Below the pieces are notes generated by a model. It saw nothing but the letters and a program-made list of their open reading frames with translations. It was not told the DNA's origin and made no database searches. Positions 57,301 through 64,000 of a stretch of 64,000 nucleotides of DNA are shown here, one piece after another (position 1 is the stretch's first letter; every line of letters starts with the position of its first letter). The DNA lies in NCBI GenBank assembly GCA_964019655.1, contig CAXHTR010000001.1, positions 806,001 through 870,000 on the forward strand, in the 5' to 3' direction. Made by a program: the position numbers and the translations under genes. The stretch is from Perkinsela sp. pyNocScin1 (taxonomy: Eukaryota; Euglenozoa; Kinetoplastea; Prokinetoplastida; Perkinselidae).

Positions 57301-59569
57301 CTTCTCGCAGGAGATCGCCGCGAGCGTCGCCCTCGCCGGGCGCTCGTCGAAAATTGTGTCGATGCGCCTCAACGCCGCCATCGCCGTCTCGAGCGCCACG
57401 TGGCTGCTGACTTTTCCAGTTACATATCTGACAGGCGCCGCCGAGGAGGTGGCGCAGTGGCACCGCCCCATGAGCCGCGTCAAGCTCATTGACGAGCCCG
57501 TGCAGGACGCCTGCTTCGTCGGCGCTGTGGGCGCGCCAGCGCCCCTCGCGAGCGGCGAGTCGACGCAGACAGTGTGGAAATTTCGTTTTGCTGTTCTGCT
57601 CGCGCGGTCCTCTGCCCTCATTGTCATCGAATTCAGCTCGGCGGACATCCAGGGCTTCCCGCTGGCGGCGCACCAGTGCCTGCCGCTCCTGGAGTCGATC
57701 CGCGGGCCGATGACCGCCGGCCTCGGGTTCCCGCTCTGCGCGCCGCGCGAGGATGCAGTGAACCCGCAGCGCTTCCAAATCACAAAGTCTTCGTGCGCTG
57801 CGACGCCGCGGCGCATCGTTGGGGTCCCGTCGACGGCACTGGCTATCGTCATCGAGAGTGCGCACCGATCAGCCCCAGCTGCTGAGGTCGACGAGCAGCG
57901 CGCCGCGCTGCTTGAGAAAATCGGCGCACAAGTAAAACAGTCGCTCGATGGGCTCGTCCACCCAGAGAACGCCCCGCAGCAGCGCGCCCCAGACGGCAAG
58001 TGGGTCAGTTTTCTCCGCGTTGTAGACCTCTCGACGACGCGCGACATCGCCGGCGAAATTTCGGGAAATTCACTCAAAAATCCACTCGACAGTATCAATG
58101 AGGGCGCTGGCATCACAAAGGACATCATGGAGCTCGATGGAAACCTCGCGGCGCTCTCGTTGTGCTGGATCGACGGCACGAACACTTTCCTCGTCGGCGC
58201 AGTCCGCGACTACCACCCGCAGCGCAAGTCGTACACCACCGGATCCCTTTTGCTCTTTTCGTGCACGCCACCAGCGCAGAGCGCTGACACAGAGGATGCT
58301 GAGCCCTACATTGAGCTTCTGCACTCGACGGACATCGACGGCATCCCACAGGCGCTGTGCCCCATCAGATCTTCTGATTCTGATAAAGCCGACTACGTCG
58401 CCGTTGGGGTCGGTGAGACGCTCTGCATCTACGCGATCGGCCAGGCCCACATGCTCCGCAAGTACACCCACCCGCCGTTCGCTTCGCACATCACGGCTAT
58501 TCGATCTATCGCCAACCGCCTCTTCATTGCCGACGCGATGCACTCTGTGTTATTCGCGCGAATCTCCCTGAAAACCGACGGGGGCATGCCGCAGTGCAAA
58601 GTTTTTGCTGACGACTGCGTCATGCGCTGGGTGACAGCCATGGAGGTCCTCGACTACCACACTGTCGCCGCGGCCGACAAATTCGGGAATTTCTTTGTGC
58701 TGCGGGTCGACAAGGAGGCCGACGACAGCTTCGACCCGCCGGCGGAGAGCGACACCGATTCGCTTTTGAAACAGATCAACTACCTCAACCGCACCAACTT
58801 TTACGCGGCGGGCGGCAACGCGCCGTTTTTGAACGCGTGCCGCCAGAAGGGCGCCCTCGTCGCGCACTACTACGTCGGCGACATCATCACTTCCCTCCAG
58901 AAGACGACGATGGACGTTGGTCTCCCAGAGCCAATTACTGACTTCGCTGAAAAGTCTCTGAAAAATCTCGAAGAGGACAACCCGACGGCCCTCGACGGCT
59001 CGATGCCGAGCAACGCGGCTGCGCTCAGCGACTTTGAAGCGCAGCGCCTCGCGAGCGCCACGCCGGTCATTCTCTACGGGACGATCAGCGGGGCCATCGG
59101 GTACTTTACGCCGATCCGCTCGACAGCGGACGCTCAAATTCTTGAAAAAGCGCAGCTGTTTTTTGAGCAGTGCGGCCCACTGCGCTGCGTCGAGCGGACC
59201 GAGGGCGGCGAGGAGCACGTCAGGATTATGCCGCCAGCCGCGTTCCCGTTCACGGCGAGCGGCAGCTCGATCGTCGACAACTCCTTTGCGTTCTCGATGA
59301 ACCTGTCGGAGAACGCGGTGCTCGGGCGGGACCACACGCGCTACCGCTCGATGCACGGGCCATCGACCGGCGTCGTCGACGGCGACTTCCTGCAGCAGAG
59401 TATGCGGCTGTGGAGCGCGATCGCGGAGAAGACGTCGCAGGCCGACATGAAGGTGACGCTCGAGCAGATCGTTGAGGGCGGGGAGTCCGCGCAGAAGGCG
59501 GTTCTTGGGGTGTCGAAGATTCTCGACAGCTTTCATGACAGTGTGACACAGCCGGTGTTGCCGTTGTAG
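54338..59569 (+). CDS. SF3B3: Splicing factor 3B subunit 3 (SF3B3/SAP130)
   Basis: The protein is 1743 residues from the ATG at 54338; an in-frame TTG lies 11 codons upstream. It has the three-propeller DDB1/CPSF1/SF3B3 architecture. Diagnostic SF3B3 segments include EVVVVRGSSVLELWRI, ..NCFMIAAIEKNKICV, YFDTVPVARALHF and the C-terminal RWVTAMEVLDYHTVAAADKFGN, followed by the HYYVGDIITSLQKTT segment and GRDHTRYRS near the end. SF3B3 is a core part of U2 snRNP, which recognises the branch point and in kinetoplastids serves trans-splicing. It is about 500 residues longer than human SF3B3; the excess lies in loops within propellers. Confidence 0.93.
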   Translation: MKLYAGTLSPPTAITSSCTGSFTDPLAHEVVVVRGSSVLELWRIAASSATSADDFQSSSHVSQIGRLSTFSTIASVSTFRLEGEGGRDRDVLIVTGESGFISVLRYTAGTDVTGAQRSAAPISMLEDYSVCEGASPFYPMQYAPLHSTTFHNLQDQPAPVIGGGWERLFHTKVDRSALHASWSPLCSPNSHVAVQPNCFMIAAIEKNKICVQLGKLSATALRYEKAVSADADGADDMGDESEKGTSTFVSPCAIPNVQRLNNTNVEVKRAYYLSSAADARNDRICLSVVPLALFRVYAPDGSAQHAAGAKARENFSYFAALEMRRRTKESAEPEKHGAAHKLLVLYEFNPLNHAINQLATAPVDPTAYALFALPAGTVQLSANGDETAEKNALAKFTGCPGGLLLCTAKACQWVNPLQLLGASSSKLNTVTVQIPQRFDQPRDAPAQIVCGSLKASLGRDGNGVCTGVLQNSLGDLFQVKLSVVTYLEGNLLDKSIGLTKQAQVYDFSINYFDTVPVARALHFTHDGKALLAISEASDHILYAIRDSAQGFSGVKPHQIGLAWVHSDRPQQYEPIVESDSFNKSRTHTLVFHPKALENLRALQAMPNCTGMAQLQHFAISTDVDGISHPSSRLVGLCGQGGAGSIVHFTAAMPASLKSHKDLGSNFPVKLFALTPKQQRKGHHARQISENPHLLVFSYFDGTLVYGLDDSLAVGDTVLNAPSDGSADAPQQPEVPIPFDNPTLATTVLANGDYVQIQKHKLVHFVAGQFRFWKPPAGSTMFLAAANASQIVVAIEKTEDSSAKTDKTYFFEYFRQEESGVLHDPVKLPLSRRPLCLALASRTSLDACAPFLVAAFEGGRLEVWELGRGLIGAAEAIYCILVLNVPFPVASLSLLANDCENTLNCVERMESASGVFQRAQQWSLLVGFANGLVEEKILFEEHAGDVTLRALGNQQYQAISSGAQGHTSSLRLRASAMFPLGTAPVKLQCFSQEIAASVALAGRSSKIVSMRLNAAIAVSSATWLLTFPVTYLTGAAEEVAQWHRPMSRVKLIDEPVQDACFVGAVGAPAPLASGESTQTVWKFRFAVLLARSSALIVIEFSSADIQGFPLAAHQCLPLLESIRGPMTAGLGFPLCAPREDAVNPQRFQITKSSCAATPRRIVGVPSTALAIVIESAHRSAPAAEVDEQRAALLEKIGAQVKQSLDGLVHPENAPQQRAPDGKWVSFLRVVDLSTTRDIAGEISGNSLKNPLDSINEGAGITKDIMELDGNLAALSLCWIDGTNTFLVGAVRDYHPQRKSYTTGSLLLFSCTPPAQSADTEDAEPYIELLHSTDIDGIPQALCPIRSSDSDKADYVAVGVGETLCIYAIGQAHMLRKYTHPPFASHITAIRSIANRLFIADAMHSVLFARISLKTDGGMPQCKVFADDCVMRWVTAMEVLDYHTVAAADKFGNFFVLRVDKEADDSFDPPAESDTDSLLKQINYLNRTNFYAAGGNAPFLNACRQKGALVAHYYVGDIITSLQKTTMDVGLPEPITDFAEKSLKNLEEDNPTALDGSMPSNAAALSDFEAQRLASATPVILYGTISGAIGYFTPIRSTADAQILEKAQLFFEQCGPLRCVERTEGGEEHVRIMPPAAFPFTASGSSIVDNSFAFSMNLSENAVLGRDHTRYRSMHGPSTGVVDGDFLQQSMRLWSAIAEKTSQADMKVTLEQIVEGGESAQKAVLGVSKILDSFHDSVTQPVLPL

Positions 59570-60028
59570 ATGCAGCGGGTAGGTAAGCGCTTTATTGATA
59601 GTGGCCGATGCGAGATTGCTGTGGGCAGAACTGGTAACAAGTCATTGCAACGTAATTTAACAAGTTTGATTTTCTTTGAAATTTGACGCAATGATGCTTG
59701 TTTTGTTACATTAATCTAGTAAATTATATTCCTCTGGGCATCTGAGATGATGGTATCATTTCAGTGGCGCTGATAGAGAGCATGCGACGTACGTGTAGAA
59801 AGTTAAGGTAGTGCACCGATCGCTGTTTGAACCCCTGAGTTCACATAGAAGTGGGAAAATGCAGTTCCCGTGATTTCCGATATGCTGGGCTAGTATTCAG
59901 AAAAGATTTATGAGGGTATGTATAATGCAATTTTCAAAGTGCAACTTTTCGTATGATTCACTGCAAAGGTTAAACCAGTGACAACTCAGGTTCGGTGAGG
60001 TACGTTCCAAGTAGAAACAACGCACACT
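59570..60028. other. 459-bp spacer between SF3B3 and the transposon region
   Basis: No gene, RNA or repeat was seen, apart from one 37-codon frame just after SF3B3 that has no support. The spacer is AT-rich and marks the end of the conserved gene block. Confidence 0.5.
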
Positions 60029-60346
60029 TTATAAATGAAAGAAAAATTCAAGAATCGCGTCGATAGCATCTGGCCTGGTCATATTCTCGCCTTGTAAGTA
60101 CACATTCACATCATTTATGAGGACATGAATATCCGTGAGGTACGCGAGCTTCCCCAAGAACACGTTCGAAAAAAAGAAACCTGCATGACGATGGTGGTGC
60201 TTAACCGAAAATTCGCGCACATACTTCATCATCTTCATCAGTCTGACGAGGCACTGTCCCATTGAAAGCCAACGGACATGATTAAAATAGAGAAGTTGCT
60301 TGAACGGAGCTTTCTTCTCTATGCAAAACTTTTTGAACTCATTAAA
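60029..60346 (-). pseudogene. 3' remnant of a hAT (ZBED5-type) transposase gene
   Basis: On the minus strand this piece encodes a segment with NEFKKFCIEKK, ..LYFNHVRWLSMGQCLVRL and ..LGKLAYLTDIHVLINDVNVYLQG. These match the hAT/ZBED5-like transposase segments with VRWLSRG and LADIxxxLNxLNxxLQG. The frame closes at a stop at 60029. It is separated from the rest of the gene by the Tc1/mariner-like insertion starting at 60349. It is degenerate and cannot be active. Confidence 0.7.
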
Positions 60347-60348
60347 TA

Positions 60349-60385
60349 CACCCATTTTCATTGGCCTATGACCACCTGGCGATTT
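60349..60385 (+). repeat. Terminal inverted repeat, left
   Basis: This 37-bp sequence (beginning CACCCATTTTCATTGG) matches the reverse complement of 61936-61972 with one mismatch. It is preceded by TA. It defines the left end of the Tc1/mariner-like element. Confidence 0.93.
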
Positions 60386-60537
60386 GACATATTTTCAGAT
60401 ATGAAGGTAAAAAGGGCGGCATTTGAGAGATCTCGGAGAGTAGATAGTCCTAGAAAAAAAAATTACTCTGATATCTGTTATGGTTGACTCTGTATGATAA
60501 AATATGGCTGTTTTTTGACCCCTATTTTCCCCGGGGG

Positions 60538-61887
60538 TCAGTATCGGAGCTTATGGCCCCCATCATTGAGCACCTCCTGCATACGTCGGGGGAAGCTTTC
60601 AACTTGTCGGCTGATGCGCTCGTCCGAAAGTCCATAAAAGTAGTCCCAAACAAGACACCACACCTTTTCGCAGTTCTCCGCTGTGTTGTGACGAAGCTCA
60701 AACAGTTGATCACCAAGATCAGTGACAATCCAGCCCCAAACGTTCTCTATGGGATTGAGATCCGGGCTGTAGCGAGGCCAGTCATAGTGGATCCTCATCC
60801 CCTGCGATTCCAGGTATTCCAGCGTATCCTTTGACCAGTGACTGGGCGCGCGATCTTGGACGAGGACTGGCTCAATTCTGTCTTCGGGACGTCGACCAGC
60901 GTTTATCGCGTTGTTATGCTCCCTAATAGGGCCAATGATGCAAGAATCCAAGACTTTTTGGTAATCAGTGGATTGGAAACCTTTCTTCCACTTCTTGTCG
61001 TCGTCGTTGACCTTGTCCTTGTTCTTCTTATCACCCTTATGACGCTTCCTTTCCTCGTTCTTTTGCTTGAGGTGATCTGTGACATTCACGAGCACACGAA
61101 AGCCCCCATAGCCGATCACCCCCAAGACATGACACTGGGCGGTGTAACGCGTTTGTTCATATGGAGTTGGCTGCTGACCCTTCTTGCACAGCTGCTTCTT
61201 TCTGCGATGTGTGCATCTCAAGATGCTCTCATCGATAAAATAGAGGCCTTCAGGGGGGTCGTTTACATGAGCCTCAGCGTATGACACGCGCCGTTGCTTG
61301 AAGACTTCAAGCCCTTCAGGTCCGCACCAGTGCTGCGCGGGTCTGTTCCTTATTTTTATCCCAAGGCTATTCAAGGCGCGTCGAGTGGTTGAGTAACTGC
61401 CTTTGAATCCCGCTTTTTCAGACGACTCATGGAGATCTTGAATATCTGCGAAAGGGTTCTCTTCTAAAGTATCCATAAGAAACTTCTCTCTCTCTTCCCA
61501 GTTTGCCAATCGCTTTTTTCGTGGAGTTGTTTTGCGTCGCTTGTCATCTAAAGTTGCTTCACCAAGAGGTAGGTTTTTATAGTGGAAGTACTGGCCGCTG
61601 GAGAAGTTAAACCAAGAGCAGTACTCTCTTTTCGTCAGAGCAGTCCCCAAAAGAAAGAATGCACATTTGACAAATCCGATCCCTTCTAAGGTGAGACCAC
61701 CTTTGCGTGTGAACCCAGGGTGCGTTTTTGGATATTTTCCGAACCGCATTTTACCCTTCTTGGCTGGTCGACCCCTCTGTCTCGGCCCATCTGAAGGCAC
61801 AGGTAGGGACCTGTCACCCCAAAGAAGGCCAAAAATTCGATCGACCAAACCCTCGCCAAAAACATTAGTTTTCGACTTACCAGGCAT
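60538..61887 (-). CDS. Tc1/mariner-like transposase
   Basis: The protein is 449 residues from the ATG at 61887 (MPGKSKTNVFGEG). The frame extends further upstream only through the terminal repeat and flanking sequence. A basic N-terminal DNA-binding region holds GRPAKKGKMRFGK. The catalytic triad lies in FIDES (D219), VQDRAPSH (D345) and the SPDLNPIENVW segment (E381), leaving 35 residues between the second Asp and the Glu. The SPDLNPIE.W motif is the standard Tc1/mariner signature. A Lys/Asp-rich insert of about 35 residues lies between the first two catalytic residues. It cuts and pastes its element at TA sites. Confidence 0.92.
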   Translation of the reverse strand: MPGKSKTNVFGEGLVDRIFGLLWGDRSLPVPSDGPRQRGRPAKKGKMRFGKYPKTHPGFTRKGGLTLEGIGFVKCAFFLLGTALTKREYCSWFNFSSGQYFHYKNLPLGEATLDDKRRKTTPRKKRLANWEEREKFLMDTLEENPFADIQDLHESSEKAGFKGSYSTTRRALNSLGIKIRNRPAQHWCGPEGLEVFKQRRVSYAEAHVNDPPEGLYFIDESILRCTHRRKKQLCKKGQQPTPYEQTRYTAQCHVLGVIGYGGFRVLVNVTDHLKQKNEERKRHKGDKKNKDKVNDDDKKWKKGFQSTDYQKVLDSCIIGPIREHNNAINAGRRPEDRIEPVLVQDRAPSHWSKDTLEYLESQGMRIHYDWPRYSPDLNPIENVWGWIVTDLGDQLFELRHNTAENCEKVWCLVWDYFYGLSDERISRQVESFPRRMQEVLNDGGHKLRY

Positions 61888-61935
61888 GTGGAAGATTTTT
61901 GAAAAAAAAATTAGCTTGAAATAAGTTGATAGTGA

Positions 61936-61972
61936 AAATCGCCATGTGGTCATAGGCCAATGAAAATGGGTG
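61936..61972 (-). repeat. Terminal inverted repeat, right
   Basis: This is the inverted partner of 60349-60385, identical at 36 of 37 bases on my reading. It is followed by TA at 61973-61974. It defines the right end of the Tc1/mariner-like element. Confidence 0.93.
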
Positions 61973-61974
61973 TA

Positions 61975-62720
61975 TTGTTCGTCGACCACGAACATACGTG
62001 ATGACATCAACGGCAATTTTTTATACCCTTCGCAAATTTATTTGCAATGGGGTCTTACATACAAGACTAAACTTGTGGGCAAGGCAAGTTCGTTTCAATC
62101 TTTTTGTTCTTTTGTCCGAGGAGAGCCTTGAGGCCGCTGATATCCCCCTGCATAGTTCGAGCTCCGTGAGCACAAACTGAGCCATCTTTGCTACAAGGGA
62201 TTCCGTACTTTGTTAGGGCTTCCTCAAGTAATTTCATAATCTCCGCGAAAGTTGCTCTTCCATGGAGCTGGTGACAGAAAAGAATGTTTTCTTTAACAAG
62301 TAAAAGCCCTCGTCGTCTTTCCACAAGTACCTGACATATGCCATAACTTGAGCACACTTTCCCTTGCCCGTGGTTTCGTCGATCTGAACAGCCACAGGTT
62401 AATCTGGGGCATAGATTTCTTCGATGACTTGGACTTTGATATCCTTTTAATGTAACCGCTGAAAGGCTTTTCGAAAATGTAGTCTTGCAAAGATGCTAAA
62501 CTTGTGAACAGGGCAATTATTTGTACAATTACGCTTGTCTTCTGTTCGAAGAACAGCCTCTTGTCCACTGATATCGCTCTGCATAGTTTGGACCCCATCA
62601 GCACAAACTGAACCAACTTAACTCCATGAGCTCCGTACTTTGTCAGAGCCTTATTGAGGATTCCTAAAATCTCCTCTATTTGATAACATGTGATCTTATC
62701 TATTTTATAGCCTGAGTATG
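61975..62720 (-). pseudogene. 5' remnants of a hAT (ZBED5-type) transposase gene, internally duplicated
   Basis: The minus strand has pieces in several frames that together match the central part of ZBED5-like hAT transposases. One reads PVAVQIDETTGKGKCAQVM, then AYVRYLWKDDEGFYLL. Another reads EALTKYGIPCSKDGSVCAHG with RTMQGDISGLKALL. Stops and frame changes break the gene. The final piece leads into 60029-60346 across the inserted element. A second, further-decayed copy of the ALTKYG..DISG piece lies upstream near 62500-62700. Flanking junctions fit a single TA insertion into one hAT gene. Confidence 0.65.
62066..62620 (-). repeat. Two direct copies of a hAT gene segment
   Basis: The stretches near 62066-62190 and 62496-62620 are recognisably similar over about 125 bp, for example TGCATAGTT and GAGCACAAACTGA against GCATAGTTT and CAGCACAAACTGA. 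Both encode the DISG segment of the transposase. They may be two tandem hAT fragments or an internal duplication. Confidence 0.55.
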
Positions 62721-62797
62721 ATTTTTGATCTGCATGCCTTCTCTATTCGTCGATTCTTATTGACTCAGGATTAAATATATTTTATCTTTCCTCGAGA

Positions 62798-63998
62798 ATG
62801 CTCCAATCTATCATCCTTATCTACTGCCCTGACAGCCAGCGCTCCCACAAGCTCGGCTTCGCCACGTACGCGCAGCAGACGCTGCTCGAGATGGTTGTCG
62901 ACGAGTGCGAGAACAAGTACATGTTTATGCAGCCACCTTCGAAGAAAAAGAACAAGCTCTTCGCGATAAAACCCAAAATCTCCGAGGACTTCAGGCCCAT
63001 CGAGTAGTGGAAGGGCGTGACGGTCGAGGAGCGGCTGCCAGAGCCCGGCGTCACCCAGACCTCACCAGAAGACTGCTCAGTCACTGCCATCAACTGGTCG
63101 AAGAGCCAGATCGGCGGCTCGATGCGCCTCGAGTGGCTCCCAGCGACGCTCACGTCGTTTAACGCCTCGAGCAACCGCCTGCGCGGGACCTGCGCGCTCG
63201 ACGGCCTCCCCGACCCACTCGTCACGCTCGACCTCTCACGCAACGAACTCGAGGGCACTGTGTCGATGGACCGCCTGCCCTGCGGCCTCGAAGTGCTTTC
63301 GCTCTATGAGAATTCACTGTCGGGGACAATTGACCTCGCCAACGGGCCAGCGCGCCTGACCAAGTGCTCACTCGACCAGAACAAATTCAGCGGCGAAATT
63401 CGCCCCGCGAAGCGCCTGGCGCTCCTCCAGCACCTCGTGCTGCACGACAATCAGTTCTCGGGGTACTTACCCTTCGAGGACATGCCCGACGAAGTCCACG
63501 AGTTCTCGGTGAGCCAAAACGGTTTTTCAGGCAGTGTCGCGTTCGATCACATGCCGCCGCTCACCCGCCGCATCGTCATGGGGGACAATAATTTCTCGGG
63601 GAGCGCCGACCTCACTCGCCTCCCCGACTCGCTCCTCCTGATCTTTGTCTCGAAGAATTCGCTTTCGGGGACTCTGGCGCTCACGGACCTGCCGCCGGCC
63701 ATCCGCAGCGTTTATCTCGATTCGATACAATTTTGAGGGGAGCGTCGACCTGACGGCGCTGCCCGCGACGATCGAGCACCTTTCGCTTGCGAAGAACAAT
63801 CTAGGCGGGACCGTTGACCTCTCGGCGCTGCCGCCGAGCCTGCTCTGCCTCTTCCTGCACGCCAACTTTTTCGAGGGGAGCGTTGACTTGACGCGCGTGC
63901 CCGAGGCGACGCAGCAGTGCTGGCTGCACAAGAACAATTTTGCAATCGAAGAGGGCGAGCGGGCGCGTCTGAGTGAGACAGGGCGCTTCAGATTATGA
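62798..63998 (+). pseudogene. Leucine-rich-repeat gene (family member 4), broken by a stop and a frameshift
   Basis: The frame starts MLQSIILIYCPDS and runs to an in-frame TAG at 63005, exactly where the relatives have the residue before W in their N-cap (W-x-G-hydrophobic). It continues in the same frame through about eight LRRs of 23 residues (GTVSMDRLPCGLEVLSLYEN, GSADLTRLPDSLLLIFVSKN). At 63725-63728 there is one base too many, since four bases separate codons where repeat spacing needs three. The repeats then resume in the next frame (GSVDLTALPATIEHLSLAKN) to a stop near 63998. It is probably decaying. Sequencing error or a recoded TAG is less likely. Confidence 0.7.
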
Positions 63999-64000
63999 AG

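Larger units (their letters stand above)
60349..61972 (-). mobile_element. Tc1/mariner-like DNA transposon, structurally complete
   Basis: The 1624-bp element has 37-bp terminal inverted repeats differing at one base (60349-60385 and 61936-61972). TA dinucleotides flank it at 60347-60348 and 61973-61974, the expected Tc1/mariner target-site duplication. It contains one open transposase gene on the minus strand with an intact DDE triad. It sits inside a degenerate hAT-type gene. No internal stop or frameshift was seen in the transposase, so insertion may be fairly recent. Confidence 0.9.

Noticed and set aside
56855-57865. 336-residue antisense frame within SF3B3
   Set aside because: It is an Arg/Ala-rich shadow of a GC-rich coding sequence.
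59570-59683. 37-codon frame directly after SF3B3
   Set aside because: It is very short, has no recognisable feature and no conserved neighbour context.
60538-62016. 492-residue transposase starting at 62016
   Set aside because: The first 43 residues read through flanking DNA and the terminal inverted repeat. The ATG at 61887 lies just inside the element and gives the expected basic N-terminus.
63005-63007. TAG reassigned as a sense codon
   Set aside because: No other gene in the window needs an internal TAG, and this gene also has a frameshift, so decay explains both.
1-64000. tRNA, rRNA or snRNA genes and CRISPR arrays
   Set aside because: I looked for tRNA T-loop signatures, conserved rRNA segments and regularly spaced repeats and found none convincing.

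Overview
The window is nuclear DNA from a eukaryotic protist that is very probably a kinetoplastid. No gene shows an intron. Genes are closely packed, with gaps mostly of 50-350 bp, and they fall into two long same-strand blocks that diverge from one point. Every gene left of about 10.4 kb is on the minus strand. Every host gene right of 10.67 kb is on the plus strand. This is the layout of polycistronic transcription units. Four protein-level signs agree: a topoisomerase IB large subunit that lacks the catalytic-tyrosine domain, as in the kinetoplastid two-subunit enzyme; a divergent TATA-binding protein of TRF4 type; a glycosyltransferase resembling the base J glucosyltransferase family; and many genes with mitochondrial presequences, including PPR-like, cold-shock-like and repeat proteins. 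Some genes have a pyrimidine-rich tract and AG just upstream, as expected for spliced-leader trans-splicing. The species cannot be fixed from this sequence. A bodonid or a deep-branching form such as Perkinsela would fit.

Left block, minus strand (1-10,378): a partial nuclear cap-binding CBP80-like gene running off the edge, a GMC-type flavoprotein lacking the usual catalytic pair, the peroxisomal RING peroxin PEX12, a KLHDC4-like kelch protein, an ARMC1-like protein, the proteasome alpha-4 subunit, a small membrane protein, and the exosome nuclease RRP6. A 293-bp AT-rich divergent strand-switch region (10,379-10,671) separates the blocks and is the likely transcription start.

Right block, plus strand (10,672-59,569): a Cys-rich protein, ArfGAP, TAGT/JGT-like glycosyltransferase, OLA1, several mitochondrial proteins, topoisomerase IB large subunit, a MAP kinase, a secreted Cys-rich protein, an m-AAA protease, ethanolamine-phosphate cytidylyltransferase, a PH-like/coiled-coil protein, a cold-shock-like protein, TBP, COQ6, kinesin, a cytidine deaminase-like protein, a winged-helix-like repeat protein, a YbaB-like protein, a coiled-coil protein, a 2445-residue ABCA transporter, an RRM protein, three leucine-rich-repeat (LRR) proteins around a degenerate FAD/NAD-reductase-like protein, and the splicing factor SF3B3.

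Accessory end (59.6-64 kb): remnants of a hAT (ZBED5-type) transposase gene are interrupted by a structurally complete Tc1/mariner-like element with 37-bp terminal inverted repeats and TA target duplications. It is followed by a fourth LRR gene broken by an in-frame TAG and a one-base insertion. DNA transposons of this kind are not a known part of trypanosomatid genomes, so this nested pair is the most unusual structure in the window.

Many open frames here can be extended upstream through TTG or GTG codons. I placed starts at the first plausible ATG instead.
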